A stretch of DNA of 64,000 nucleotides from Candidatus Saccharimonadota bacterium (lineage in GTDB: Bacteria > Patescibacteriota > Saccharimonadia > Saccharimonadales > Saccharimonadaceae), in the NCBI GenBank assembly GCA_905372275.1, contig CAJPON010000003.1, forward strand, positions 43,602-107,601, in the 5' to 3' direction. A program made the position numbers and the translations under genes. Positions 45,907-55,121 of this stretch are shown piece after piece. Position 1 is the stretch's first letter; each line of letters opens with the position of its first letter. A model generated the notes under the pieces. That model was not told the origin of the DNA. It was given only the letters and a program-made list of their open reading frames with translations, and did no database searches.

Positions 45907-46697
45907 GGTGCCTGCTCCTTCGCCGTGCCAAAGTATTTCTGCAACAACGCTTGGTAACGACCGTCGGCTTTCATATTGGCAATCGTTTTGTTGGCATGCT
46001 CGGCCAGTTCGGTATTGCCTTTTTTGAAAGCGATCGCGTAGCTTTCACTACTCAGCGGCGTGTTGATAATTTTGAGCGAAGGAAACCCAGAGACGTACTG
46101 CTTAGCCGGCGCATCGTCAATCACCGCTGCGTCAACTTTGCCAGCCGCTAATTCTTGCAAAGCATTCGGCGCTGCCGGGAATTGCACGACTTGCGCTCCC
46201 TTAATTTTAGAAGCTGCCTGGTCGCCCGTCGTACCGAGCTGCACAGCAATTTTTTTGTGTTCTAATTGATACTTATTGGCTATCTTGCTATTTTTGGGTA
46301 CAATTATTCGCTGCGACGCCTGGTAGTAAGGATCCGAAAACAGCGCGTTTTTCTCACGCTCCGAAGTCACCGACATACCGGCCACCGCTATATCGATTTG
46401 CCCGCTCTCAAGCGCCGGCAACAAGCCATCAAACGACATATCCTCGATTTTTAGCTCTTTGCCCATGTCTTTGGCAATAGCTTGCGCCAATTCGACATCA
46501 AAGCCAACCACCTGGCCGCCATCTTTATACTCAAAAGGTTTAAATGTCGCGTTTGTACCCATGACCAGCACGTCGGTGTCGTTGGAGATGCTGCTGTCGC
46601 GCTGCAGTATATCATACAGCATCCAGCTAATCATCGCTAAAAAGGCCGCTACAAACAGGCAAGTCGCCATTTTTCGCAGTGCTTTTGCCCTCTTCAT
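45903..46697 (-). CDS. Amino acid ABC transporter substrate-binding protein
   Basis: 264 residues. A single N-terminal helix (about 8-30) anchors it; no lipobox Cys follows, so it is a membrane-tethered rather than lipidated binding protein. The type II fold reads VLVMGTNATFKPFEYKDGGQVVGFDVELAQAIAKD, and DGLLPALESGQIDIAVAGMSVTSERE. First gene of the operon. TATACT ends 7 bases before the ATG. Confidence 0.93.
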   Translation of the reverse strand: MKRAKALRKMATCLFVAAFLAMISWMLYDILQRDSSISNDTDVLVMGTNATFKPFEYKDGGQVVGFDVELAQAIAKDMGKELKIEDMSFDGLLPALESGQIDIAVAGMSVTSEREKNALFSDPYYQASQRIIVPKNSKIANKYQLEHKKIAVQLGTTGDQAASKIKGAQVVQFPAAPNALQELAAGKVDAAVIDDAPAKQYVSGFPSLKIINTPLSSESYAIAFKKGNTELAEHANKTIANMKADGRYQALLQKYFGTAKEQAP

Positions 46698-46755
46698 AAC
46701 TTATAGTATACGCGCATCAAACTAAAAGCGTAAGAGTTTTATCGAATTTTATAAG

Positions 46756-46789
46756 AAAAAGCGTCCCAGCCGCCAACTGGAACGCTTTT
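46756..46789 (-). terminator. Terminator after the FtsX-type permease
   Basis: AAAAGCG...CAG pairs with CTG...CGCTTTT (46757-46769 with 46777-46789), with a small internal mismatch and a following T run on the minus strand. Confidence 0.85.
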
Positions 46790-46821
46790 CGATAGATTAT
46801 CCTCGGGCCGATACAAACACA

Positions 46822-49044
46822 CTACTCGGTTTGGTTAGCCTCCGACCGCGTCAACTTATCGACCATCGGCAAAATCAAGTAGATACCGATGATGGCCGTC
46901 AGTAGCCCAAGACCAACGATGACAAAGTAGGTTGGTGTTAACACCGGCTTCAGCGTCGTCGAGAACATTTTCGTAAATACCGCGCCCGTCCAAACACCAA
47001 TACCGCAAGATAGCACCGAAGTCATTAGCAGCGGCGCCACCGACTCAACCATCACCAAGCGTTTCAGTTGAATGAGACGCATACCGCCCAGCCGCAAAGT
47101 GTACAGCGAGCGCCGACGCTCCATCAGCCCGCCAATCGTCGAAACGATCAAGCTCGCCACCGCCACGAACAGCGTCACGCCGATACCAACATAAGCCAAA
47201 TCAGCTAACTCGCGAATTGACGGATTGATATGCGGCTGTTTGGCCCATCTTCCGCTAACCACGAAGTTAAAATCGTACTTATTGGCATTGGTCGCTATCA
47301 ATGTCCGCAATTTATCAATGTCGTTTTCGTGCTTGACCGTTACCAAATATTCTTTGCCGCCGTCAGTAGCGATTTGTTTATCAACCAGCTTAACGTTTTT
47401 AACAACCGGCTCTTCAAAGTTCAACAGCGCGAATTGATCTGGACTAGCATCACTCGGACAAACATGCTCAGTATATTTCGCCAAATCGCGGCAGCGAATA
47501 GCATCGCCTTTTTCTTGTGGATAAATCACTGCCAGCGAGCTAATATACGGCTGTTGAGCTAGCTTTTGCGCCATGTCATCAGGCAGCGAATGGCTAGATA
47601 TCATTGCTGCTCCAGCCTTCAGCTGCGAATAGCCATTATCCTTAACTGTTTGAGCGTTCAAGCCCTCAATACCGCTGGTCGCCGTCAAGTAAAAACTGCC
47701 AGCAAACAGCGCCAACACCACGCCGCTAACACTGCGAAAAACTGTTTGCGAGTGCACCGCCGTACGCTTGCCAGCAATCAACGCCGAAGCATTATTCGAC
47801 CAGCGCGCCAACAACAGCGCAATCTTATTAGTCAGCCAGCTACCTGCCAAAATCAGCCCGAACATAATCAGCAGCAGCGCCGACGTCATTAGTATTAACG
47901 GCAAAGCTGACTCCTTATTATCATTCAACCAGTCCATGCCCAGTTTGGAAGACATCCAGGCGAAAATCGTGATACCAATCGCTGGCACGAACACTCGCCA
48001 CATCCGCAATTTTTTAACTTTTTCAACCGACCGCGACACGCCCAGCGGCGAAATTTGCGCCCGCCGCATTCGCCGCCAATTGACAAACATCGTCAGTCCC
48101 AGCGTCAGAACAATAATTAATATATATTGCGCGATACTCAATTTCAGGTCGCTTGGCCACATACCTTCGCCGTTCATTTTGAAATTAAGCAGCGGCGCTT
48201 GCCATAGCCAAAATATCGTCAAGCCAATCAGCACACCGACCGTCGACGCCAAAAACGACTCCAGCATCAGCACTCGCGCTACCTGTTTTTTAGTAGCGCC
48301 AATCAGCCGCAGCGCCGCATAGCGTTTTTCGCGCTGAGCAGCACCTAATTGCGTCGCTACCGACACGAAAATTACCACTGGGAATAGCAAGATTGTCGCG
48401 CCGACACCCAGAATCATCACGGAAAAAGGATCAAAGGATACCGTCTTTTTACCTTCTTTGTCCGTCTTGTAAATATCCGCAAACGCTGATGGCTGCTGAC
48501 GTGATTTTGCCAAAGTATCAGCTTGCGCCACCTCCCGGCTATCAATACCGCGAACCATCATCAGCGTATCTGGCGTCTCGACATACTCGTCAGGAATTAG
48601 GCCCAAATACTTAGTGTTCTTGCCAAACCGCGCCAAAATATTATCCTCAGGATAATCAGCAACTAACTCTGCTAGCGCTCTCGACAGATAATATTCGCCC
48701 GGACGCGGCGTTTTCATCTTGGCAAACTGCGGCGACTTGTCCGTGCCGTACATCGAGTAAACACTGATCGATTGATCGCGCCACTTCGACGTATTGCCTG
48801 GCTGCCATGCCATAGCCTTCAATGGATCGACGCCTTTGATTGGTTTTTGTGAATCCGTATTATTACTTGCATCAGCGGCGATACTGCCAATGACTACGCG
48901 GTTTGAGCGGCCCAACAGTCCGTTAGTACCAGCCACGAAATAGCACACCAGCATAATCCCTAGCGCTACTGCTGCCGCTGTCAGACCTAAACGCACTACT
49001 GACTGGCGGCCAGATTTTTTGAGTAACATCCAGCTAACACTCAT
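46822..49044 (-). CDS. FtsX-like ABC transporter permease, long form
   Basis: 740 residues. Two FtsX-type cores are visible, one around residues 210-340 (REKRYAALRLIGATKKQVARVLMLESFLAS) and one near the C-terminus (ERRRSLYTLRLGGMRLIQLKRLVMVESVA). Outer domains separate helices. The layout recalls BceB-like or lipoprotein-releasing exporters of peptide antibiotics. It overlaps the ATPase gene by 4 bases. Last gene of a PadR-ATPase-permease operon. Confidence 0.9.
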   Translation of the reverse strand: MSVSWMLLKKSGRQSVVRLGLTAAAVALGIMLVCYFVAGTNGLLGRSNRVVIGSIAADASNNTDSQKPIKGVDPLKAMAWQPGNTSKWRDQSISVYSMYGTDKSPQFAKMKTPRPGEYYLSRALAELVADYPEDNILARFGKNTKYLGLIPDEYVETPDTLMMVRGIDSREVAQADTLAKSRQQPSAFADIYKTDKEGKKTVSFDPFSVMILGVGATILLFPVVIFVSVATQLGAAQREKRYAALRLIGATKKQVARVLMLESFLASTVGVLIGLTIFWLWQAPLLNFKMNGEGMWPSDLKLSIAQYILIIVLTLGLTMFVNWRRMRRAQISPLGVSRSVEKVKKLRMWRVFVPAIGITIFAWMSSKLGMDWLNDNKESALPLILMTSALLLIMFGLILAGSWLTNKIALLLARWSNNASALIAGKRTAVHSQTVFRSVSGVVLALFAGSFYLTATSGIEGLNAQTVKDNGYSQLKAGAAMISSHSLPDDMAQKLAQQPYISSLAVIYPQEKGDAIRCRDLAKYTEHVCPSDASPDQFALLNFEEPVVKNVKLVDKQIATDGGKEYLVTVKHENDIDKLRTLIATNANKYDFNFVVSGRWAKQPHINPSIRELADLAYVGIGVTLFVAVASLIVSTIGGLMERRRSLYTLRLGGMRLIQLKRLVMVESVAPLLMTSVLSCGIGVWTGAVFTKMFSTTLKPVLTPTYFVIVGLGLLTAIIGIYLILPMVDKLTRSEANQTE

Positions 49045-49778
49045 TTGGTAGTCCTCGCACTAGCTTTGTTAAGATTTGGCTGGGTATTCTGCGCCATATT
49101 CACCGCTGCATCCGCACCGGAAATTTGCCCATCGCGCACGATAATTTCCCGGTCGGCATAGGCGGCAATCGTCGGCTCGTGTGTCACCATGATAACTGTC
49201 GTGCTGTACTCTTTGGCGGTTTTGATGAATAGCTCCATAACTCTCTCTGAATTCAGACTGTCCAGCGAACCAGTCGGCTCATCAGCAAACAGCACTTTTG
49301 GCTCAATCACCATCGCCCGGGCAATCGCTACCCGCTGCATTTGTCCGCCCGACAACTCGCCTAGCATACTGTCGGCTTTATTGCCTAGTTCAACCTTATT
49401 CAGCCATGTTTTCGCCTGCTGATAGGCTTCTTTACGCTTGACGCCGTTGAGTAGCAGCGGCAGCGCCACATTGTCCAACGCCGTTAGCTCCGGCACCAGC
49501 TGTCCAAACTGAAAGACAAAACCAAAGCTGGTGCGCCGTAAAATACTGCGCTGATCATCGCTCAGTTTGTCGATCCGCCGTCCGTCGAAATCAATCTCGC
49601 CGCTATCAACGCTGGTAATCGCCGCCAAGCTATGCAGTAGCGTCGACTTGCCAGAGCCCGACGGACCCATAATCGCCAGCACTTCGCCCGCCTCAACATC
49701 CAAGCTGACGCCGCGCAGCGCGTGCGTTTGCCCGAACGACTTCTTAATATTTTTAGCACTAATTATTGGTTTGCTCAT
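49041..49778 (-). CDS. ABC transporter ATPase, MacB/BceA type
   Basis: 245 residues with GPSGSGKST, FVFQFGQLVPELTALDNVALPLLL, LSGGQMQR, VLFADEPTGSLDS and VTHEPTIA. Partner of the 740-residue permease. It overlaps the PadR gene by 20 bases. A polar tail (AQNTQPNLNKASARTTK) extends past the normal end. Confidence 0.96.
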   Translation of the reverse strand: MSKPIISAKNIKKSFGQTHALRGVSLDVEAGEVLAIMGPSGSGKSTLLHSLAAITSVDSGEIDFDGRRIDKLSDDQRSILRRTSFGFVFQFGQLVPELTALDNVALPLLLNGVKRKEAYQQAKTWLNKVELGNKADSMLGELSGGQMQRVAIARAMVIEPKVLFADEPTGSLDSLNSERVMELFIKTAKEYSTTVIMVTHEPTIAAYADREIIVRDGQISGADAAVNMAQNTQPNLNKASARTTK

Positions 49779-50301
49779 GCAAAATTTCCTCCTTTAGCCG
49801 CGTTAAACGCGAAATAGTTAATTCAATCCAGCGCAAATCCGCCTCCAAATGATACAAAGCATGGTCGATCAGCAGCATGTCCGACAAGCTACTATCGCGC
49901 CGCTGCGCTGTCAGCTCGCGCATCCGCTGAATATGCGCTTGCCGTTGGTTATCCAAATACGGTGACGCATCGCCATCTTTCAAAATCGCCAATACCGCCT
50001 TTATATACATCGTCGCTTGCAGCTGCGGCGACGGCGCCTCTGGTGATTCCAGCCATGCCTGCAAATCTTGCTTGCCCTCATCGGTAATTTCATACCGAAC
50101 CCGGTCTGGTCCGCCCGATTCACTAGTGTCAGTAATTTCTTTGACTTTGTTGTCGCGTTTGAGCCGCGCCAACGTTGAATATATCTGACCGGTTAAAATT
50201 GGCTTGTCCTTACCAAAATAGCCGTCGTATTTTTTCTTCAACTCATAGCCATAATTTGACTCTTCCGCTAAAAAACCTAACAGTGTATATTGAACGCTCA
50301 T
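49759..50301 (-). CDS. PadR-family transcriptional regulator (PadR-s2 type)
   Basis: 180 residues from ATG 50301, because TATAGT ends 6 bases before it. N-terminal winged helix: MSVQYTLLGFLAEESNYGYELKK, LTGQIYSTLARLKRDNKV, DRVRYEITDEGKQDLQAWLE. The C-terminal region forms the long helices of the VirR/PadR dimer. First gene of the operon; probably represses it through the two palindromes upstream. Confidence 0.94.
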   Translation of the reverse strand: MSVQYTLLGFLAEESNYGYELKKKYDGYFGKDKPILTGQIYSTLARLKRDNKVKEITDTSESGGPDRVRYEITDEGKQDLQAWLESPEAPSPQLQATMYIKAVLAILKDGDASPYLDNQRQAHIQRMRELTAQRRDSSLSDMLLIDHALYHLEADLRWIELTISRLTRLKEEILHEQTNN

Positions 50302-50307
50302 GCTCTT

Positions 50308-50359
50308 ACTATACACCCAGTGTTTAGTTATTGCAAGAGTTTTATACACTCAGTGTATA
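50308..50359 (-). promoter_or_regulatory. Promoter and paired operators of the PadR/ABC operon
   Basis: A perfect palindrome TATACACT-C-AGTGTATA lies at 50343-50359, and a near copy TATACACCCAGTGTTTA at 50310-50326. On the minus strand TTGCAA (50331-50336) and TATAGT (50308-50313) are spaced by 17 bases. One operator overlaps the spacer and -10 box, the other lies just upstream of -35. Confidence 0.85.
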
Positions 50360-50395
50360 GTTTATAATTTTAACCGTTACTCTTACTTCTCTGTA

Positions 50396-51151
50396 TCAGA
50401 TTTTCTGAAAAATAAACAAGTGTTCATGCATTATTAGTAAGAAGTTACTTTCTTGCGATTTCTTAACCCAGAATCCAGTAGCCTTACAATTAAACTGGCG
50501 TTTTATTATATCTTCCTTCAGTTGAAAACCTACTCTTAAAAATCTATCCATAACTTTATACGCCATAGGTTGATACATCTTGTTGCGGCGCGTATCTCCA
50601 ATTAGAATTGCACAAAATTTACCGGGCTTTAAAATACGATATAGTTCAGCAGCTACCTTTTCCATCTCATCAGTAAACTCATCGATATCATGAATATTTG
50701 ATAAATCTTCGTTAATTTCTCCACCGCTATATTTTATAATATCAGCATACGGCGGATGAGTAAGTATAAAGTCTATACTTTCGTCTTCGGCTTTACTTAA
50801 ATCTCGGGCGTCGCGTTTAACAATCTTTTGCCACGCATCATTTTCCACTTCAAAATCTAACGATATTTTTGTTCGCTCCAGCGCCTTATCGTTTACATCA
50901 GAACATATAATGTGACGATTGAGAATTTTTGCCTCAATGGCAGTTGTCCCGCCGCCAATCATTGGATCGAGCAAAATATCGCCTTCGCTGGAGTATCGCA
51001 ATATCAAGTTTCTTACAACTTCTGGAGACCAGTTACCTCGCCAATCAGATTTATGCGTCGCCCAGTTACCACGGCGCGGAAACGCCCAAACAGTCGTACA
51101 TTCTAGCTCAAAGTTGTCCGGATGAAGTTTTCTTATTTTTCTAGGCTTCAT
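50396..51151 (-). CDS. DpnA-like DNA methyltransferase of the R-M locus
   Basis: 251 residues. A beta-class order is seen: DILLDPMIGGGTTAIEAK (SAM-binding, GGGTT) comes after the N-terminal TTVWAFPRRGNW, and the catalytic motif is THPPYADIIKYS; GKFCAILIGDTRR follows. The catalytic HPPY varies from the usual DPPY/TSPPY. The ATG lies inside the end of the restriction gene (11-base overlap). It may methylate single-stranded or adenine/cytosine sites, as the second enzyme of DpnII does. Confidence 0.85.
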   Translation of the reverse strand: MKPRKIRKLHPDNFELECTTVWAFPRRGNWATHKSDWRGNWSPEVVRNLILRYSSEGDILLDPMIGGGTTAIEAKILNRHIICSDVNDKALERTKISLDFEVENDAWQKIVKRDARDLSKAEDESIDFILTHPPYADIIKYSGGEINEDLSNIHDIDEFTDEMEKVAAELYRILKPGKFCAILIGDTRRNKMYQPMAYKVMDRFLRVGFQLKEDIIKRQFNCKATGFWVKKSQESNFLLIMHEHLFIFQKI

Positions 51152-51845
51152 ACTTTGGCAAGTCTAACTCTGACACTACATTATTATTTGTATAATTCTT
51201 TTTGAAATAAAAGGCGCGCTTACGGACACGAACAATCCCTCCCTTTCCATCTGGCGCATTTGTTAAGTCTTGATTATTCTTACCTTTAGTCTTCGGCTCA
51301 ATATATGTACCCATTGAACAAGACAATTTATCAGCGTCGCCATTAACTATATAAAACTGGATAGACTCCCAATCTTCCTGAAATATTCTCATCTTTTCAT
51401 TATCTGGGACATCAATAAACCAATCTAAAATAATGTAGTTGTCCTGAGACATGTTCTTTTTCGTAATCGGACTACGCGGTACTCCATAAGCTACCCAGAA
51501 TATCGTTTGGATTTTACCTCGAATTTCCGCATTTTCCCAAGTTTCCTTAGCAACTTTCATAAAATTAATCATTTTAATCTGGGTTGGTTCTTTAACTTTT
51601 AGGTTGTGTAACTGAATTGGTAAAACTTTTATCTCGATACCCAACTCCTCTAGGTCAGCCTTTGGAGATGAATTATTCTTCAGTCCCAACATGTTTTCGA
51701 CGATTAAGCCGGATGCACCCTTCTTGTAATGATTATGTTTTGAGCCAGCAACATTCGCATAAATTTCGCCAATAGTCCTACCCTTATTAGCCTCAACTAT
51801 ATCTATATACGGTTGTAACTTTTTCAATTTTATACTTGATAGCAT
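51141..51845 (-). CDS. MutH/Sau3AI-like type II restriction endonuclease
   Basis: 234 residues. KGASGLIVENMLGLKNNSSP followed by KADLEELGIEIKVLP matches the MutH/Sau3AI catalytic core: Glu in VENMLG, Asp in ADLEELG and ExK in GIEIKVLP. MutH and Sau3AI cut at GATC. It lies between two methyltransferase genes with 3- and 11-base contacts, as expected for a type II R-M operon. The single catalytic domain is like MutH and unlike the doubled Sau3AI. Confidence 0.85.
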   Translation of the reverse strand: MLSSIKLKKLQPYIDIVEANKGRTIGEIYANVAGSKHNHYKKGASGLIVENMLGLKNNSSPKADLEELGIEIKVLPIQLHNLKVKEPTQIKMINFMKVAKETWENAEIRGKIQTIFWVAYGVPRSPITKKNMSQDNYIILDWFIDVPDNEKMRIFQEDWESIQFYIVNGDADKLSCSMGTYIEPKTKGKNNQDLTNAPDGKGGIVRVRKRAFYFKKNYTNNNVVSELDLPKYEA

Positions 51846-51848
51846 AAT

Positions 51849-52814
51849 TTAAGCCTGATAATTTGTTATTAATACCTCATTTATTTTACCGCGTTTTGAT
51901 CCTTTTGAATTTATAGCACGTCCAGCAATTATCTTGTTTATACTAACCCCCTCTAATTCAGAATACAATTCATTAATAAATGGCGTGTCCGAATTTGAGA
52001 GCATAACAAAACATCTGCGTTCATGCAGTTTAACAAAGGTGTCGCGAAGTTCTATCTGTTCCTTCCCGAAAAAACCCTTAGCAGTATAGGCGGTAAACGA
52101 AGATGTTGGATTAAGCGGGTAATACGGAGGATCAAAGTAAATAAAATCGCCAATCTTCGCTAATTTTAGAACATCTTTATAATCTCGATGAGTAATAGTA
52201 ATTCCCTGCAGAGCTTCTGAGACTTTACGCAAATTATTCTCATCACAAATAAGCGGATTTTTATATCGACCAAATGGAACATTAAACTGGCCGTTCTTAT
52301 TTACTCGGTACATACCATTAAAACCAGTTCGATTAAGAAAAATAAAGCGCGACGCTACATCTATATCGGATAATTCATTAATGTCTTGAGCGCGAACTCC
52401 TAGGTAATATTCTTTGTTATAGATATGTTTTTTTAACGACTTGATTAAACCATCAACGTTGTCTTTTATGACATTGTAAGTCATTACCAATTCTCTGTTA
52501 GTATCTGATAACTCTGCATGTTTTGGCAATAGATCAAAAAATACTGCACCGCCGCCAACAAATGGTTCAAAATATGTATTTGATTCTGGATTAAAACACT
52601 CGGGTGGATATAGATTTAATTCGCGAAATTGTTTAAGCAGCTGCCGCTTGCCTCCGACCCATTTTACAAACGGTTTTGGCTTATCTTCAACAATTTTCCT
52701 AATATCATCAAGGGTACTATTTTTTTGTGATAGCTGAAACAAACGACGAGCATAAATCAAATTTATATCAAGAGCACTAGCAATGCTTTTCACTGTCAAG
52801 CCACCCGTTTCCAT
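51849..52814 (-). CDS. Dam/DpnIIA-type adenine methyltransferase with HTH
   Basis: 321 residues from ATG 52814 (GGAGG 7 bases before). A helix-turn-helix-like leader (LTVKSIASALDINLIYARRLF) precedes the alpha-class core: PFVKWVGGKRQLLKQF, TYFEPFVGGGAVFFDL, and catalytic DPPYYPL. FLNRTGFNGMYRVNKNGQFNVPFG is diagnostic for the Dam/DpnM family, so the target is probably GATC. The HTH suggests self-regulation. First gene of the R-M operon; runs opposite to the gene at 52922. Confidence 0.92.
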   Translation of the reverse strand: METGGLTVKSIASALDINLIYARRLFQLSQKNSTLDDIRKIVEDKPKPFVKWVGGKRQLLKQFRELNLYPPECFNPESNTYFEPFVGGGAVFFDLLPKHAELSDTNRELVMTYNVIKDNVDGLIKSLKKHIYNKEYYLGVRAQDINELSDIDVASRFIFLNRTGFNGMYRVNKNGQFNVPFGRYKNPLICDENNLRKVSEALQGITITHRDYKDVLKLAKIGDFIYFDPPYYPLNPTSSFTAYTAKGFFGKEQIELRDTFVKLHERRCFVMLSNSDTPFINELYSELEGVSINKIIAGRAINSKGSKRGKINEVLITNYQA

Positions 52815-52921
52815 AACCCCCTCCAATCGCAATTTTATATATACAATAATACCATTTCACATCTCAACATTAAAGCCGACTCAATCCAATTCTCCAAATT
52901 TTAGCGTATAATAAGAATCAT

Positions 52922-53524
52922 ATGGAGCGTATTCGACAGCAAAAAGAAACTGTCAAAACTGCCGCTGCTGGTATCGGTGCGCTATTGAAATTGCCGCGCT
53001 ACAGAGTGCTGGCGGCGGGGTTTTCTTTGCTATTTGCCACTGTTATTTTCTTTGCGATTAACGGCAATTTTTATGGACCGTTGTTTTTGTCGCGATTACC
53101 AATTGTCGATAAATTCGCTATTGCTGGTAACATGCTCGCCGAACTATTCAAGCAAGGTTTCACCACGCCAAACGGCGCGCTGCTGCTAATCGTCTCTATT
53201 CTACAAGGCTTATCGCTTTCAGTTGTAATATTTACAGCACGACGTAACAAACGCAACGAACAAGATGTAGCCCGCCAACTCAGCGTCAGCGGTATTGCCT
53301 CGATTGCTGCCGCTATAGGCCTCGGCTGTGTACCGTGCGGCACCTCGTTAATCTTGCCAATTGTTACTCTGTTTTTCTCGGGCGCAGCGGCTGCTACCGC
53401 CGCCAATGTCGCTGGTACTATCGTACTAATCTTAGCACTTGTACTTAGCCTAGCGTCGCTTTACAAATCTGGACAAATCGCATTCGTTTATGCACAATTA
53501 GCCAAACAGGAGGAAAAATCATGA
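52922..53524 (+). CDS. Membrane protein with CxxC, possible redox partner of DsbA
   Basis: 200 residues, about four or five helices. A Cys pair CVPC sits at the start of a helix (GLGCVPCGTSLILPIVTLFF), as in enzymes that pass electrons across the membrane (VKOR, CcdA or DsbB groups), but no full family match is visible. It overlaps the DsbA-like gene by 4 bases. TATAAT lies 9 bases before the ATG. Confidence 0.65.
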   Translation: MERIRQQKETVKTAAAGIGALLKLPRYRVLAAGFSLLFATVIFFAINGNFYGPLFLSRLPIVDKFAIAGNMLAELFKQGFTTPNGALLLIVSILQGLSLSVVIFTARRNKRNEQDVARQLSVSGIASIAAAIGLGCVPCGTSLILPIVTLFFSGAAAATAANVAGTIVLILALVLSLASLYKSGQIAFVYAQLAKQEEKS

Positions 53525-54237
53525 GTCATCAACAAGAACGCGGCATTGCCCCAATCTGGATTGTTTTATCAATCATTGTCGTCGGTATCGTCTCTTTATT
53601 TATCTACGGTATCGTCAACCGGCCGCCGAACCAGCATATCGGCAATAACAAGCCGTGGAACGAACACATGTCGCAAGGTTCGGCAGATGCGAAAAACGTA
53701 TTTATCGATTACACCGATTATTTCTGCTCATTCTGCGCCCAAGTCGAAGACGCTACCAGCAACGATTCCTTCAAAAACGACTATATCAAATCTGGCAAAT
53801 TGCGCTACGAACACCGAATCGTCACTTTGCTAAAGGATAAAGTACCAAACACCGAACAAGGCGCTAAAGCCGCCTTCTGCGCTGCCGACCAAGATAAATA
53901 TTGGCAATACACTCATGACATCGTGCCGCGCATCAAAACGGACTACTTCGACAAAGGCATCGGTGTCAAAAACGTCGCTGTGCCAAAGGAAATCCCGCTG
54001 CTGCCGCTCAGCTACTTTGAAACATCCGCCAAGAATGTCGGCCTGGACACCGCCAAGTTCGCCGACTGCATGAAAGGCGACTCCCACCAGCAAGAAATCA
54101 ACGGCAACACGCAAAAAGCCTTATCGCTCGGCGTCAACGGTTTGCCGTACATGATCATCAACGACTACCAGACCAGCGGCTTTGCCGGCGGCGAGAGCGG
54201 ACTGAAGGCGATCTTGAAGGCTGGCGGCGTTAATTAA
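53521..54237 (+). CDS. Membrane-anchored DsbA-like protein (CSFC)
   Basis: 238 residues: helix at about 10-31, then a thioredoxin fold with active site CSFC (69-72) in DYTDYFCSFCAQVED, and cis-Pro loop NGLPYMIIND. The CSFC dipeptide is unusual; most DsbA proteins have CPHC or CPxC. An inserted helical part follows the active site. AGGAGG precedes the ATG, and the stop shares an A with the next ATG. Confidence 0.9.
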   Translation: MSHQQERGIAPIWIVLSIIVVGIVSLFIYGIVNRPPNQHIGNNKPWNEHMSQGSADAKNVFIDYTDYFCSFCAQVEDATSNDSFKNDYIKSGKLRYEHRIVTLLKDKVPNTEQGAKAAFCAADQDKYWQYTHDIVPRIKTDYFDKGIGVKNVAVPKEIPLLPLSYFETSAKNVGLDTAKFADCMKGDSHQQEINGNTQKALSLGVNGLPYMIINDYQTSGFAGGESGLKAILKAGGVN

Positions 54238-55121
54238 TGCTAAAATTTCTCAATTCATTTTCAGCGCCGCTGATTGGATCTTTGAGTTTCTGGCCTTTTT
54301 TATGCATCCTCTTGACCATACCATTCATCATTTCACGGCTGATCATGCGCCGGCGTGTAACGTGGTCGTATGTATTCTTTTCCTACGGCTCAATTCTCTA
54401 TTTCACAGGGCTAATCTTTTTTACGCTATCGCCAGTACCAAAAGACCCGATTGTGTTTTGTCAAACATATCACATCCAGCCGCAACTTGTCCCCTTCAAC
54501 TGGGTTAACGACGTCGTTCAGCCTAACAAAGATACCCTATATATCACATTGCAATTAGTTATGAATATCGTTTTCTTTGTGCCGCTGGGCATTTTTATGA
54601 AAGCATATTTTCACAAGCATTGGAAATTTGCGCTGCTAAGTGGCTTTCTTTTATCGATGCTACTAGAAGTGACGCAGCTAACTGGCGTGTTCGGTTTATA
54701 TCCTTGTAGTTATCGGCTGTTTGATGTTAATGATTTAATAACCAATACCTTTGGCTGCTTACTCGGATTTATGTTGACATGGCTAATCGGTTATAAAGTT
54801 CCCAGCGTCAAACTCAGCGACGAAAACTACGCCGCGCCCAATCGCCGCAATAAATTCTTAGCTAGCTGCATCAACATAGCCCTTATTATCTTCGCCTCAG
54901 TGGTTACGCGGTCGCTAGTTTATCCGTTTTTCATAGACACCATACAACCTGGTAGATTCTATCTTTCAGAGCTAGGGGTCTGGATTCTTGTCCAGTTGTT
55001 TATCATACCAAGGATCGCTAAAGGCTGGACAATTGGGAGTTATCTGGTCGGCATCAAACCGAAACGCCAGCGCAAAAGCGATAAACAACAGCCAAAAGAC
55101 GACGCTAATCCAGAAAATTAA
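54237..55121 (+). CDS. VanZ-family membrane protein with RDD-like tail
   Basis: 294 residues. The VanZ core shows NIVFFVPLGIFMKAYF, a Glu/Gln pair in LLEVTQLTGVFG and FDVNDLITNTFGCLLGF. Two more helices and a basic tail (VGIKPKRQRKSDKQQ) resemble an RDD domain. VanZ proteins affect teicoplanin tolerance and membrane lipids; substrate unknown. Third gene of the operon with the CxxC membrane protein and DsbA-like protein. Confidence 0.9.
   Translation: MLKFLNSFSAPLIGSLSFWPFLCILLTIPFIISRLIMRRRVTWSYVFFSYGSILYFTGLIFFTLSPVPKDPIVFCQTYHIQPQLVPFNWVNDVVQPNKDTLYITLQLVMNIVFFVPLGIFMKAYFHKHWKFALLSGFLLSMLLEVTQLTGVFGLYPCSYRLFDVNDLITNTFGCLLGFMLTWLIGYKVPSVKLSDENYAAPNRRNKFLASCINIALIIFASVVTRSLVYPFFIDTIQPGRFYLSELGVWILVQLFIIPRIAKGWTIGSYLVGIKPKRQRKSDKQQPKDDANPEN

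Noticed and set aside
47768..48322. Plus-strand open frame of 184 codons
   Set aside because: It is antisense to the FtsX-type permease, has Asn/Ser-rich shadow composition and no start signal.
49759..50349. Longer PadR start at 50349
   Set aside because: It would cross the promoter and operator; the ATG at 50301 follows the -10 box by 6 bases and starts at the usual PadR N-terminus.
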